A stretch of DNA of 64,000 bases from Coniella vitis. Taxonomy: Eukaryota; Ascomycota; Sordariomycetes; Diaporthales; Schizoparmaceae. The notes beneath the pieces were generated by a model. It saw only the letters and a program-made list of their open reading frames with translations. It had not been told where the DNA came from and did no database searches. The stretch spans positions 3,968,001 through 4,032,000 of the forward strand of contig WUJK01000003.1 of the NCBI GenBank assembly GCA_011317545.1. Reading direction: 5' to 3'. Shown here piece by piece: positions 22,255 to 34,646 of the stretch (within the stretch, counting starts at the first letter, position 1; the number at the start of each line of letters is the position of its first letter). The position numbers and the translations under genes are program-made.

Positions 22255-23922
22255 ATGGCTACCGAGCAAGTCCGCCCGATCTCACAGAAGCTGCCGGCGG
22301 GCCTGGCTGGTGTCCTGAACCCCTCCGACGACAACAGGGACTCGGCTTACTACTCGAGCACCGATGCGTCTAGCAAGCGTGCGTTCAGTCCTCCTTAAGC
22401 GTGATAAAGATAACATCCAGCGTTGGTCTTGAACTTGGTCTTCTGTTATACTGTATGCTAACTTGGCTCTTGGCTTTCCAGATACATCCGCTGCCTCGTA
22501 CAATGCCGTGCACCTTATGAGCCCTTCCAATCAAGGCTACCATGACCACGTCGGAGACAAGACACCATCGCCGGTCTCCGGCAATCTATTGCCGCAACCA
22601 CTCATTTCTCCCACCGGCGGTCATATGAGCGTCGCCTCGATTGTGTCTCCCACGGCCTCCACCCGCGCAGATCCTCGACCCCTCGATCGTAGTTACTCGG
22701 TTGACTCGATTACCAACGGCCTCGCTATGAATGGAGATGCCGAACCCATGTCGAGGCGCGAGAGTGTGGACAGCAGGATCAACCAAGACTTTGGCGGTAT
22801 GAGGCTCGGCGCGTCCCCTTATGCAAGCGCCAATCACTCTACGACCTCGATTCAAAATACCTTGCAGCAACAGCGCAATCCCAGGGCCAACTTTGAGGCA
22901 CTGTCCATTCACCGCATTTCCAATGGCTACCAGCCAAGTGCTGAGCGTGTTCCACTTGACAATCAGATCAAGTCTATACGCACTGCACCCACCATCACTG
23001 GTCCCACCACAGGCACCATTGCTCGTGCGGCAGAGCCCACAAAGGGTCAAGCCTGGGCTTTCCCAGAAGATGAAATGCACAGAGTGCCATCTGGCGCACA
23101 TTCACTCATAGACTCTAGGAGAAGCAGCGTTGCTGAGTCATTCGCCAGCAGCCAATTCACAGCCGAATCGAGGCTACCGCCTGGACAACGCAGACTAGAT
23201 GAGAATCTGGCTACACCAGATTACCACCGCATGTCGAGTAACTCGGGCGAATTCCCTGCTGTGCACCACCATTCTTTGCAGCACAGGCAATTAGGAGACC
23301 TGCAGGCTGAAGAGGCGAACGGTCATGCAGGTGCTCAGCCTTATAGCAGAACTCCAGAGCTGCGAGTGAGCCACAAGTTGGCTGAGAGGAAGCGCAGGAC
23401 CGAGATGAAGGAACTTTTCGAGCAGTTGAGGGACTTGATGCCTCAGGAGCGTGGTTCTAAAGCCTCGAAATGGGAAATTCTGACGAAAGGTGCGTTCCTT
23501 GTGTTGCTCACAATGTCATACATGCCAGCCGTGGTCTTTGGAACAACAATCTAACACGTCTTCTCCTCTTAGCAATTTCTGAGCACCAGCGCCAGAACGA
23601 AATGATCAAGTATCTTCAACAACAAAATCACTCCGCCGTCGCGGATATAGAGATGCAACGTCGGGAACTGGCTGCCCTTCGAATGGAGAACTCTCAATTG
23701 AGAGGCGAATTGAGTGCTGTGTCGGCGACTCACTCCAGTAACAGCCACAACTCCGCGCCTCCTGCACAGTATCAGTCACGAGATCCACAGCGGCCAGAGC
23801 TTCCGCCACTGCGATCCTTGAGTGGCGAGATATCAACAGGCCCTGATACAATGACAGGCGTCCAGTATAGCGAGCCGCAGCGGATGGGTGCTTACCGTGC
23901 TGTTGCTGAGGCACGTTATTAA
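22255..23922 (+). CDS. bHLH transcription factor (fungal 'GlcD gamma'-type HLH protein)
   Basis: Nuclear DNA-binding regulator. Three exons: 22255..22378, 22482..23489 and 23573..23922 (introns GTGCGT...CCAG with ATGCTAAC branch, and GTGCGT...CTTAG), giving 493 residues. The long N-terminal half is disordered, Ser/Pro-rich, with SVASIVSPT and SMRRES-like phospho-motifs. The bHLH starts near His339: basic/helix 1 HKLAERKRRTEMKELFEQLR, then loop DLMPQERGSKASKWEIL, then helix 2 starting TKAISEHQRQNEMIKYLQQQ, with leucine-rich coiled-coil-like continuation. The second intron splits helix 2 at codon 378. The His-Glu-Arg pattern of the basic region predicts E-box (CANNTG) recognition. Target genes are unknown; the 'GlcD gamma' name is a database label I recall, not a proven function. 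Confidence 0.88.
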
Positions 23923-25750
23923 TGCAGTTCCTTGTCGCTTTGTACTTTGGTGCTCAGCGCATTGTCATGGAACATTACTCTGCTTCCGAGGGGTTGCCGT
24001 GGGGCCTGCGATCTACACGGGGATGTAGAGTGCTCACCCAGCCTGATGATGAGGTGCCGATTATATATTGCATGGGATGAATTCCATGCGATCCTGTTGC
24101 TCAGCTCAGCGTCTCCATGCAATGCAGTCGAGGCTTCAAGTCTGCTCACACGTTGAGTCGCTTGCCGCCTCTGCACTTTCGGAAGTTGCCAAGTCCTCGC
24201 TGCGATAGCCACAAGCTTTCACGCTTGGAGTGATTTACTGAAACAGGATGCAGGGTCCGTACAATCAGGGTGCACGGGCTTGTACATGGCTTGCCTCACA
24301 GCCGCCCTCTTCCATGACGGATGTTGCTGTTCTTGGAAAGACTTGAATAGTCTTGAAAGAGCTTTGTTAATTTTCTGAAGGAGTGGCAGTCTTGCAGACA
24401 GTCGCATACTCCTCGAGTTTTAGGTGTGTTTACTGCTTGATTGCTTTCCTCATATACCCAATGCAGCCCTATCTTGGGCGCTGTTTATAACTCAGGCTGG
24501 AAAATGGGTATTGTCACGACAAGAAGTCGACAGCAGTTTGTCTGACTAGGATGCGCGCTCGGAATTCGAGATGGTGGCCAGCAGAAAAATTTAAACAATC
24601 AAAAATGGGTTTCGAAAGGAGCAGTTTGCCATGTGTAGTCTACTCAGTGTATGACTAGTATTGATTGTCAGAGGATTTGGACCTTTGGGCAAGACACAGT
24701 AAAAACAAATATCTCTTGAACGTTTGGGGAAGCCGAAATGGTTGTTCCAGGCATACTTTGTGCGAAGCTTGAATGATAATGTAAGGTTTGCGACGGCAAG
24801 GCTCACCTGGGCCCGGGCAATCCCTTGTTGCTTTCAGCAGCATAGCAGAGTCTGTACAGGCTGTTTTGAGAAGACAAGTGCATTTGTAAATATCGACATC
24901 GAGAACAGTTGTCGCAACACATGATGAGTGACTTCTCTCGCCCTCGGGCACTTCGCGCCAATGTGGCGCCGTAGTAGAATGCTTGGAGCTATCTTGGGAG
25001 TCTGTGTTGTCATGCTGATAGCGGTAATATGAAAATGAATATCCGAGTGCATTTGCAATGTACTATGTATGTGTCTTCACATGTCAGAACCGGCATAAGG
25101 CTTCAGGGTCCGGAAACGCAGGGGCCGCTGGCGCTGCTGATTGGCAGTAGCTATCAGGGGCTATATGCTTGTAGTAAGGCCAAAGTGCCTATGGTTAACC
25201 TTTGCGTCATGGCACGTTTCTGCGGGGAAATCCAGTACGTAGCTTGTACTATGTATCTGCATAGAATGCAAGGTGATGATCACGCTGCTAAGGGACCAGG
25301 TAATGAATACTGTTGGCTCAATTATCTGGTTGCAGACTGACCCTTTGCCTTACTGCATGGCGCTATCCACTGCAGAATTTCAGCTCCAGCGTGCCTATTC
25401 ATTCAGGAGAACGTGGACAGCTCGAGCTGTACACAAGCACCCTCTCTACCGGCAATCGAATCTGGTACTTGAGGGTACCTGCCCGCAAGCCGAGGTTGTG
25501 TATCTGCCGCCACCTTCCTGTTTCTTCGTTGATGGCGCTGTGCTAGACTCTCCATTCATTAGATCTTTTGTCTCACCTATTGACTACACAGCTGCTACTA
25601 TCGCGACCGCTATTGCTGCTACTGTCATCGCTCCGAGTTGTCCTATTCTCACTACACAATCAACCTCAACGGCCATTCTTGCTGACACTTCCGCAACGCC
25701 TGCCACTAGGACGCAAAGAAGGAATAATCGTGTTGACTAGAGCCGTCGCC
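23923..25750. other. Intergenic region, no supported gene; promoter of PXMP4 at right end
   Basis: About 1.8 kb between two plus-strand genes. It holds the 3' flank of the bHLH gene and the promoter of the PXMP4-like gene. Two TACATAGTA-type motifs lie at about 25,059 and 25,243. The open frame at 25,273-25,740 ends just 10 bases before the PXMP4 start and has no domain; it may be an upstream frame in the leader at most. Confidence 0.5.
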
Positions 25751-26580
25751 ATGGCTTCCTCATTGAACGACATACAGGTGTGTTGATCCTGCCAATTGTC
25801 TCGCGACGCCATGTCATAATGGCCACTCATATGAAATCTTGGAAGTAGATGGCCATCGAGCGCGTCATTCTCGACCCCCGATATCACGATATCCTTGCCG
25901 TAGTCAAAGGCGCGCGCAATGGTGCAGTCTACGGCAGCAAAGTGCGCTTTCCTCATGCCTTGGTCATGATATTCTTGTTCCGGTCTGGCACGTACGTTAG
26001 CTCCCATTGTTCCTCACGCACTTAGGCAACGCGTCGCACTGCTAACGATAGTGGTTGTTGTAGATTTCGGGAGAAGCTGCGGCAGGTCATCCGTGCTACA
26101 CGCACACATGCCCGAAATCTTGCCAAGTTTGCAACAATCTACAAGCTGACGTGCTTACTGCTCAAGCACTACGGGCCTGGTCAACCGGGCAAGGAGGGCC
26201 CCTATGATACGCTTGTTGCGGGCCTGCTCGGCGGCTATGTGGTTTTCGGTGGACGCTCGCGGACCTCGGGCAGGATATCGAGCGTCAACCAGCAGATTGT
26301 TATCTACGTCTTTGCACGTGTGGTACTCGCTCTTGCGAGGTTAACCGTCAAGAAGGGCTCACCTATTGCACTACCTATCGTATCCGGTGAGCCTGCAAGC
26401 AGCCGCGTAAGTTATTATGCTTGGCCTGTGTTCGCGAGCTTGAGCTGGGGCATGGTGATGTGGCTGTTCAGGTACCATCCTGAAGACCTGCAGCCAAGCA
26501 TGAGGAGCAGCATGAACTATATCTACTCACAAAGCAACGAGTGGGATTCGCTGCGAAACTTCATCTGGCACAATAAATAA
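25751..26580 (+). CDS. Peroxisomal membrane protein 4 (PXMP4/Pmp24, Tim17 family)
   Basis: Integral membrane protein of peroxisomes in the Tim17/Tim22/Tim23/Pmp24 family. Three exons: 25751..25777 (MASSLNDIQ), 25849..25991 and 26064..26580, with introns of 71 and 72 bp (GTGTGT...GTAG and GTACGT...GTAG), giving 228 residues (human PXMP4 is about 212). Family signatures: KGARNGAVYGSKVRFPHALV, LVMIFLFRSGT, REKLRQVIRATRTHARNLAK, then GLLGGYVVFGG and the C-terminal YHPEDLQPSMRSSMNYIYSQ. The match in order and spacing to mammalian PXMP4 is strong. The first acceptor was chosen at TAG 25846-25848; using AAG three bases earlier gives an in-frame stop. It converges on the mannosyltransferase gene. Confidence 0.93.
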
Positions 26581-26914
26581 GAAGGCTGGATGGTATGTTG
26601 CTCTGCAGACGTGCTCCGAGCTGCGGGAACAGACACCGTTACGCACATCCGGTGAAGTAAAGGAGTTGTGCCTCTCTCCATCGTCTAGACTCGGCATAAT
26701 TGAACAGCATATCGGCGTTCGGGAAAGGCTGGCTCGAGTTATTTGATTTGAGTGCTGAGGGCTCTGTGCGGTGAACTCAACTTGGAACATTCAGCATGGG
26801 TTTCAAATGTTACTTGTGTCTTGATAATTGATGATGTCTTTTAGTGTAGCATTGCAAGCAGCGGGCCTTATATCGCAGTTGCCTTTTTCTGTTTTTCATA
26901 GGACCTACGACCTC
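26581..26914. other. Short convergent spacer
   Basis: 334 bp between the stop codons of the PXMP4 gene (+) and the mannosyltransferase gene (-). It should hold both 3' ends. Nothing else is seen. Confidence 0.7.
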
Positions 26915-28174
26915 TTACAGATGTTTCCATCCATTCATCCACATGATCTGCTTCTCATTGACAAGGCAAGCCGTTGCTGGCTCGCTGCGCTGGCCCTGTG
27001 GTGCGGCCTGGGCCCATTGTCTGATCCTCTTGATGACAGTACTTCTTTCAAAGTGCTGCTGTAGGTCCCCTTTCCATTGCACCCATCGGTTGATCCAGGC
27101 GCCCAGCACAGTTGTTGCAATACCAGGGAACACGTTGCCCTGCGTCGCCTGCACAGCTTCGTAAGTAACTAAGCTATAGCCCACTCGCACATTAGGATTC
27201 AGCCACACGCCTTTGTGTGGCATGGTAGTTAGTCGATTATCGGCATGAATGAGACAACATTCTGATGCTTCTAGATGGTAATCTGCAAGGCTATCGGAAA
27301 TGGCTCGGAATTGCAGCGCCTCGTCACCATAGAACGGATCAGCATCAAAAATAATCATGCCGTTCCAACACGACTGCACCGGTATAGGGACCCCAGCAAG
27401 AGCTGCAGTCCTCGAAGCAGACGCTCGAAACCAAGGCCACCAGCTGCTCGATGTCTTTTGGCCATTATCGTCACGCAAAGCGAAGGTGTCATAGTACGTC
27501 GATGAATATTTGAAGTCCATGGAGCAAGCCGATGCGTAGTTGCCGTTGTTGGTATGAAGTAAAGTGACAAAATCTTCCACATTGAACACAACATCGTTGA
27601 TCCAAAGCAGCTTCTCGAACCTGATGCCTTGGCGTTCGAGTAACCGCATTGGTTCCATCGCCCTGTTACGCTCTTTAGCGAGATAAGAAATTCGTCGGAG
27701 ATCGTAGAGCTGGTCCTCCTCATTCCAGATCCAGCCTGGTACCCGCGGGGCGGCGGGATCTGGCCGCGCCCACATCTCGTCTAGCTGTTCCCAGACAGTC
27801 ATGCCCAGACTAATTGTATTCGGCACGCCGCGAATATCGAGCTGCTGCTGGAGCGCAGCTAGTTTTTCCTTTGTATCATCCTGCGATCCGGACTCCAAAG
27901 CCGAGAAATACACATTCTCTGGACCAAGATGGTCAACAAGAGCGAGCGTAGCGGCGCTCCATTCTGGCAAAATTCGGCCAGTGTTTCGGTGCACGGATGC
28001 AATGAAGACTGTGGAATTGTCGCGACTTGACGTGTCGACGGGGATTCTGCGGGCGCGCGGTCGGTTATGGACAAGGCCAATGGCATCGAGGATTAGGATG
28101 GCCAGAAGCAGGAGGAGGATGGGTCGCCTTCGTCGAAGAGCGCGTCTCAGGAGGCGCTGGGGAGGCCTGAGCAT
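26915..28174 (-). CDS. CMT1/CAP59-type mannosyltransferase (GT69)
   Basis: Type II Golgi-type glycosyltransferase of the cryptococcal mannosyltransferase family (CMT1, CAP59; alpha-1,3-mannosyl transfer in Cryptococcus). Single exon, 419 residues. The N-terminus is Arg-rich (LRRALRRRR), followed by one signal anchor at about residues 18-36 (PILLLLLAILILDAIGLV). The luminal catalytic domain carries family motifs VFIASVHRNTGRILPEWS, ENVYFSALESGS, KLLWINDVVFNVEDF, CSMDFKYSSTYYDTFALRD and SCWNGMIIFDA. The acidic residues in NDVVFNVED and SMDF are candidates for donor/metal binding. Its ancestral role is in cell-wall or capsule-like glycan synthesis; the acceptor is not predictable. Its 5' side lies only about 300 bp from the RIP-destroyed block, so it marks the last intact gene before heterochromatin. 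Confidence 0.9.
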   Translation of the reverse strand: MLRPPQRLLRRALRRRRPILLLLLAILILDAIGLVHNRPRARRIPVDTSSRDNSTVFIASVHRNTGRILPEWSAATLALVDHLGPENVYFSALESGSQDDTKEKLAALQQQLDIRGVPNTISLGMTVWEQLDEMWARPDPAAPRVPGWIWNEEDQLYDLRRISYLAKERNRAMEPMRLLERQGIRFEKLLWINDVVFNVEDFVTLLHTNNGNYASACSMDFKYSSTYYDTFALRDDNGQKTSSSWWPWFRASASRTAALAGVPIPVQSCWNGMIIFDADPFYGDEALQFRAISDSLADYHLEASECCLIHADNRLTTMPHKGVWLNPNVRVGYSLVTYEAVQATQGNVFPGIATTVLGAWINRWVQWKGDLQQHFERSTVIKRIRQWAQAAPQGQRSEPATACLVNEKQIMWMNGWKHL

Positions 28175-28490
28175 TGCTGCAAGTCCTCAAAGCACGACAC
28201 TATGAAAGAGCTGAAGGGCGTGCATTGCACACTAAGCACAGCGATTGATCGCTGTCCCTTGCGAAGGCGTAGTTCACCAGGTATGGGGGGATCCAAGTTT
28301 CACGGTGGGTTCATGTTTTACTCGTATAACGAGTACTCGACGGGGTTTCGCTGCCCTCGGCAGCACCGGACTCCTTTAGATACTCGTCGTAGGTTACTAT
28401 CGGATAATAAAGCAAAGTAACCTAACTATTCCTAGATATTAGAAAGACAGGGGTTATTTTTAGGTACTAAATAGGTTCGCACTTTTCTAA
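28175..28490 (-). promoter_or_regulatory. Promoter region of the mannosyltransferase gene at the repeat boundary
   Basis: About 315 bp of ordinary composition between the start codon and the AT-rich block. CA and TG dinucleotides are still frequent up to about 28,350 and then vanish by about 28,490. No specific motif is assigned. The promoter therefore either ends at, or extends into, the RIP-mutated DNA. Confidence 0.5.
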
Positions 28491-28564
28491 TCCTAGAGTC
28501 CTTATTTATACTCTTTATACTATTAATTACCTATATAATTAAGCTAAAACGCTAAATTAAGAAT

Positions 28565-28904
28565 CGAACTTAAGGAAACTCGATAATTATAATTAATAAA
28601 AGTACTGAATTATAATAAAAAGAAGTAGTAATCTTATAAATATCGAGTGATATTATTATATCGATTATATAATATTAGTATAATATAATTAAAGATATTA
28701 ATAGATATAAATAAGGGAGATAAAGAATTTATATAAAGTTTTTATTACTTTAATTATAGCTAGAGCGTATATAATAATATAATAGCTATAATATTTATAT
28801 AATTAAAATATTATAAAAAGATATTAATTTAAATTAAATTATTAATAAAAAATAATATTTAAAATACTTTCGAATTAAAGTTAAGTATAAAGAATACTAA
28901 ATAT
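28565..28904 (+). mobile_element. Element A (Tad-like LINE), 5'-end fragment
   Basis: Begins CGAACTTAAGGAAACTCG and matches, with RIP-type differences, the starts of the copies at 34,647 and 39,787. It runs about 340 bp and stops where a minus-strand A copy begins. It is probably the left piece of a copy whose continuation is at about 33,521-33,925. Confidence 0.65.
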
Positions 28905-31900
28905 TATTATTTATTATTATATTATACTCTATTCTACTTAAATTATCTAATATCCGAAACTTCTTCCTTTCTTATCTAATAGGAAACCGAGTATTAGAGA
29001 AAAACCTATAGCTATACTTATTTATCGCTATATAAATATAGCGTTTACTTCTTATTCTCCCCGTTTAATCGCTAGTTCTTACTAATTAAGCTAGTTAAGT
29101 ATATACTACTCTTTACCTCCTTTTTTTCTCTCCTTAAGCCCTATACTTAATATCTCCCTAATTATAATATATCTTATTAGCAAAAAAGCTATTATTCTCT
29201 TACTTCGTAATAACTATTTTACTATTATATCTATGATCTTAGGATCGGTTATTAATATATTATAATATATACGTAATAATAGCGGAATCACCGTTTTATC
29301 TATAGCTATATATTATAATTAGGCTTATCGATAATCCCTTTCTAAATAATCTAGAATAATATATCTTATTATCTTTATTATTTTATAATAATAATAAAGA
29401 TATATTATTATAATAAAAACCCTATATTTAAATAGATATATTTTTAGATTAATATATTTAATTTTAAATTATAATAGGCTTAAGGATTTATATTTCCTAA
29501 GCCTTATATAATAATTAGGAATATTAATAAACCTTAAATTTCTAGTTATATCTATAAAAATACTATTTTTTCGTAAGGATAATACTATTTTATTATAATT
29601 CTATTATTTATATTATCTTCTTTTTATTATATCCGACTATTTATATAGCTTTTTTTAAAATCTCTTACTTAATATATCTTAGGTATATAAGGGCTATATT
29701 AATATAGCTTTTATACCGGTTATTCTTCTATTTACTTATATTACGATTATATTATAAATTTATAGGAATCTCGCTTTATCTTCTTAGCTCTCCTTTATAG
29801 CTATTATATATATATTAAGATATACCGATAGTAATAAGTATCCGACCTCTACTTTAAATAGATATTTCTGTATAGTTTTATATACGCTTATAACTATATA
29901 TAAGTATTATATTTATATTACGTTTAAGCTATATATAATACCCATTGCATTCCTATCTTTATTATACTAATATTAAATTATAATTCCGTATATAATAGCG
30001 CTTTATATAGCTATTATATAAACCTACTTTATATAATCGCTATTATAAGCTTATATAAACGCTATAATCCTTATAAATATATAGTTTTAAGTTTCTATCT
30101 TCTTCTTAAGTTCTTTAAGATATTTTTACTATTTTAGCTTCCTATTTAACTATATACCGAGGAATTATATTAATTGTCCTAGCTTAATATATATATTATT
30201 TAATTATATACTCTTTATAGAATTTTAATATATTCTTATAAAATATATAAATTCGCTTTTCTAAGGGGCGAATTTTATTCTTTATTTCTTTAATTATAAT
30301 TTATAAATTATATATATATTATAGAATCGCCGGTAATTCTCTATTATTATTACGCTTATTATAGGAATATTTATATTATTTATAAACTCTATTATTAATA
30401 TTCCGATTACTTTAAGCTCCTTATATAATAACGAGATATATAATATAAAAAGAATAGAGGATAATAATAATCCTTATAATACTTTTATATATATTTTTTA
30501 TAATAAAGATGTTATTCTATTAAAGTAAAGTATTATTATTCTTTCCGATAAATAGCTTTTAACTTATTATACTATTTATTTAAGGAAACTCTTTTTCTCT
30601 CATATTTTAACTATTCTTTTATATACTATATAGTTAAAAGCCCTTATAATATCTAGTTAAAGGAGGGTTATAATTAGCTTATAATTCTATATTATAAACG
30701 CTATTTCGGTAATAATTTAGATTATAAGATCCGTTAAATATAATATACGATTACTTATTTACTCTTTAAGTAATAGGTTATATTCTTCCGTTATATTTAT
30801 CATACGTTTTCCTATTATCTTCTTTATAACCTTCCCGATATAGCTTAATAATATAATCGGTCGATATACGCCGGCTTTCTGCCATTCCTTTTCTATTTTC
30901 TTTAACTTTTAAAAGATTAATACTTTAGCTTTACGGAAACGCTATAAGAAGTATATTAATTTAAAGCTTATACTTATAATACCTACTAATACCTAGGCTA
31001 ACGCTAGCCTATATATCTTTAGGAATTTAGTTAGAATACTGTTTAATCTAGCTATTTTCTATAACTTAATATTTTATAAGATTTATATTACCTATATAAT
31101 ATCTATACTTTTATATACCTTAAAGTATATTATATTAGATTCTTCTCCGATATCCGAAAGGTTTACTTTAGGGTTTAGGAAGAATTTCGCAATTAAAACG
31201 CTACTTTTCTCTTTATATATAGTATAAGGTATTTTATCTAAATCTTTAAGGGGGTAGGTAATTAAGGGTTTAGCTTTAATAAATAGCTCTTCGTTCTAAC
31301 TTATTTCTTAGGGGTTTATAACTTATTTATACTTTATAAAGCCTTTATTATTATATAAAATTAGCTTACTCTTTATATACTAATAATTATCTTCTTTTAT
31401 ACCGCCGCTTTTTTATTTACCTCCTTTATATATATATTTAATATTACGAGAAAGCTATACCTTACCTACTTTATTATATCTATTACTTATATTACCTCCC
31501 TCGTTTATTAAAGGTTTCGAATTCTATAAATAATTACTCTTTTCTTTATTATCTTATTAGCTACTTAATATATTTATTCTATTAATATATTAATATAATA
31601 TTCTAGCTATATTAGAGTTTTAATCTCGGTTAGATCTTTAATAAGATTATTTACCGTTATTTAGATTATCGTTAGATTTATATCCTTCTATCTTTAAACT
31701 TTCTTTCTTGAAAGGTAAACTTTCCTTATATTTTTTATATAAATAAGCTATACTTTATAATCTAAACCTACCTAATTAGGTAATATGTCCTATTATTAAT
31801 TAATATTATCGATCGCTTATATAAGGTTTATAATCGAGGGTTATACTATTCCTTTCCTCCTGATAATTCTGTTATATAATATTATTAGATTTAAGCGCTA

Positions 31901-33511
31901 TTATTATATTAATTTTTTATAACGTTTATCCATAATTTATATAATATTATTATATCCGGCTACTCCTCTATTATTAATATTAGTTAGATATATACTCTAT
32001 TATTTATTATATTCTAAGATAATATTATAATTATTATAAAAAAGAGGGTTAAATAGAATTTATAATAAAACTATTAAAATATGGCGCGCTATTTAATCTA
32101 CCCCTTTATAGCGTTTCTTCCCTTAATAATATCAATCTCTTCCATAATATTAGTTAGAATATATTTATCGTTCCCCTTAAAAATTTGCTATTAAGCCGTT
32201 ATATTAATATACCGATTTTAAACCCTTATAATCGGTATTGATATATATCTCTCGCCCTATCCCTTTATATAAATATTATTAAATAGTTCTTTACCTAAGT
32301 TATATAGCTTCTATTATAATTTAAATATTTAATCTTTAATATATCCCTTAATAAGGGATAGTTATATTCTCCCTATTTATATACTACTCCTATATAATAT
32401 CCGTATTTAATATTCTTTATATAATACCTTACGATATAGCTATACTTATAATACTTAAAGTATTAATATATTACTATATCTTATATATAGGGTTTATAAG
32501 TAAAAAGCTATACTCTCTATAGGAATCCCTCCTTATATATCTTCTTAATAGCTTATATATTATTAAGCGTAATAATAAGTATAGTTTAAATTATATTACT
32601 TTTAGGAATCTTTAGTTTAATTTTATTTATGTTCTATAAATTTGCTACTTTAATACTTCGGAATAGCTCCTTTAGATCGGCTTATATATCCTTTAGTTAA
32701 TTTATAGGTATTCTTTTCGCGATAATTATATATATTCGCTTAGCTTTCGTTATATTTTCGCTAAACGCCGTCTTCTCCTAATTAATTCTCTATTTATATA
32801 AGTTTACTCCCTCTTTAAATATAAATATAATATCCCTATTATATAACCGCTATATAGCTATTATTACTTCGCTATTAATATTATTATTCGCTATTTAAAC
32901 TAGCTAAACTAGTATAAAGTTTATTATCGTTTAATTACTACGGATTATTACTTCTCGGCTATAGCGGGCTAGGACGATTAGCTTCGGTTTCTATACGCTT
33001 CCGCTACTTATTCGAACCGTTATCGCTTATATCTTTTAGAGCTATACCGGCTTTATCGTTTAATATTTTACTAAAGCTTTAATAATTACTATATCGAGGT
33101 TTTCTTATATAATAGCTATATCCTTATAATAGCTTTATATATCTATAGTATAAACTCTTAATATTTATATTATTTTATTAATATTCTTTATACCTAACTT
33201 TAGCTTAAAGATACTTTAGATATTATCTTCTATTAATAATTTAACTTAGGTTATTAGCTTTTCGTAATATTTTAACTATATTAATATTAGAGTTATAATA
33301 CTATTATATCCGCCTTATCCGTAGTTAGGGTAGTAAAAACTTTATATAAATCTCCTATCCCCCCGTTTATATCTATTAGTATTTCTAACTATATTATACC
33401 TATATTATATAATCGATATAATAATATCGGTCGATACTTATAAAGTTGCTACTTCTTTTATTATAATCCGGTGCTTTTATTAGTTATAATCGTCGTATTT
33501 CCTCGAGTTCG
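28905..33511 (-). mobile_element. Element A (Tad-like LINE), near-full copy on the minus strand
   Basis: Its 5' end lies at 33,501-33,511 (reverse complement of CGAACTCGAGG) and its 3' end near 28,905, where the element ends in ATA-rich sequence. Internal order matches the plus copies reversed: ORF1-like region (about 32,600-33,200), reverse transcriptase including the palm region (about 30,300-30,900), and the post-RT/RNase H region (about 29,200-30,200). All frames are broken. About 4.6 kb. It appears to have landed inside another A copy, with loss of roughly 260 bp of that copy. Confidence 0.65.
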
Positions 33512-33520
33512 AATTTTCTT

Positions 33521-33925
33521 TCTTATATTAATCTAGCTAATTTAAATAATAAATAATTATATAGAGAAATTATTATATTTATATTTTAAAAAAAATAAGC
33601 TAATATAAGTAAAGAATAGGATAAAAGAAAATAGCGTTTAGCGAAAGTATAACGAAAGTTAAGTAAATATATATAATTATTATAAAAGATATACTTATAG
33701 ATTAATTAAAAGATATATAAGTTAATCTAAAAAAGTTATTTTAAAGTATTAAAATAGCTAATATATAAAGTATATATAAAATTAAACCGAAAATTTCTAG
33801 AAGTAATATAGCTTAAGTGATACTTATTATAATATTTAATAATATATAAGCTATTAAAAAGCTATATAAAGAAGGATTCTTATAAAGGGTATAATTCTTT
33901 ATTTATAAACCTTATATATATATAT
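33521..33925 (+). mobile_element. Element A fragment, ORF1 region
   Basis: Matches 35,255-35,670 of the copy starting at 34,647 (shared ATTAATCTAGCTAATTTAAA and following sequence), with a small internal deletion near 33,560. Orientation plus. Probably the right part of the copy that starts at 28,565. Confidence 0.6.
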
Positions 33926-34635
33926 ATATTGTTATTATTATATTATACTCTATTTTACTTAAAATATCTAATATCCGGAACCCCTTCTTTTTTTATTTAA
34001 TAGGAAACTAATATTAGAGAAAAACTTATAGCTATACTTATTTATTACTATATTTATATAGCGTTTATTTCCCGTTCTCCCCGCTTAACCGATAATTCTT
34101 TTTAATTAGGCTGGTTAGGTATATATTATTCCTTACCTCCGCTTTTTACCTTCTTTAAGCTTTATACCTATCGTTTCCTTAATTATAATATATCTTATTA
34201 GCGAAAAAGCTATAATTCTCCTACTCTTTAATAGCTATTTTATTATAATACTTCTAATCCTAGGGTCGATTATTAGTATATTATAATATATATATAAAAG
34301 TAGCGAAATCGCTATTTTATCTTTAGCTTTATATTATAATTAAGCTTATCTTTAATTCTCCTTTAAATAATCTATAATAATATACTTTATTATCTCTATT
34401 ACTCTATAATAGTAAAGCGGTATTATTATAATAAGAACTTTATATTTAAATAAATATATTTTTAAATTAATATATTTAATCCTAAATTATAAAAAAGTCG
34501 AGGATTTATACTTTCTAAGCTTTATATAATAATTAGGGATATTAACAAACCTTAGGTTTCGAATTATATTTATAAAAATATTTATTATTCTTTTATAAAG
34601 TTAACGCTATTTTATTATAATCCTATTATCTATAT
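33926..34635 (-). mobile_element. Element A, 5'-truncated 3' end on the minus strand
   Basis: Repeats the first roughly 700 bp of the 28,905-33,511 copy (shared TTATTATATTATACTCTATT start and the block with GCGAAAAAGCTAT). Only the 3' part of the element is present, as expected of incomplete LINE reverse transcription. Confidence 0.6.
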
Positions 34636-34646
34636 TAGAGAAAACG

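Noticed and set aside
25273..25740. 155-codon frame ahead of PXMP4
   Set aside because: Low-complexity Thr/Ala/Ile end and no recognisable domain; most likely promoter/leader sequence.
1..28490. tRNA genes in the spacers
   Set aside because: No GGTTCRANTCC-type B box with a fitting cloverleaf was found by eye.
28565..28904. Repeated 340-bp segment (also at 34,647 and 39,787) as an LTR of family A
   Set aside because: It occurs only at 5' ends of A copies, the 3' ends lack it, and the A polymerase has LINE-type RT motifs; it is a 5' UTR.
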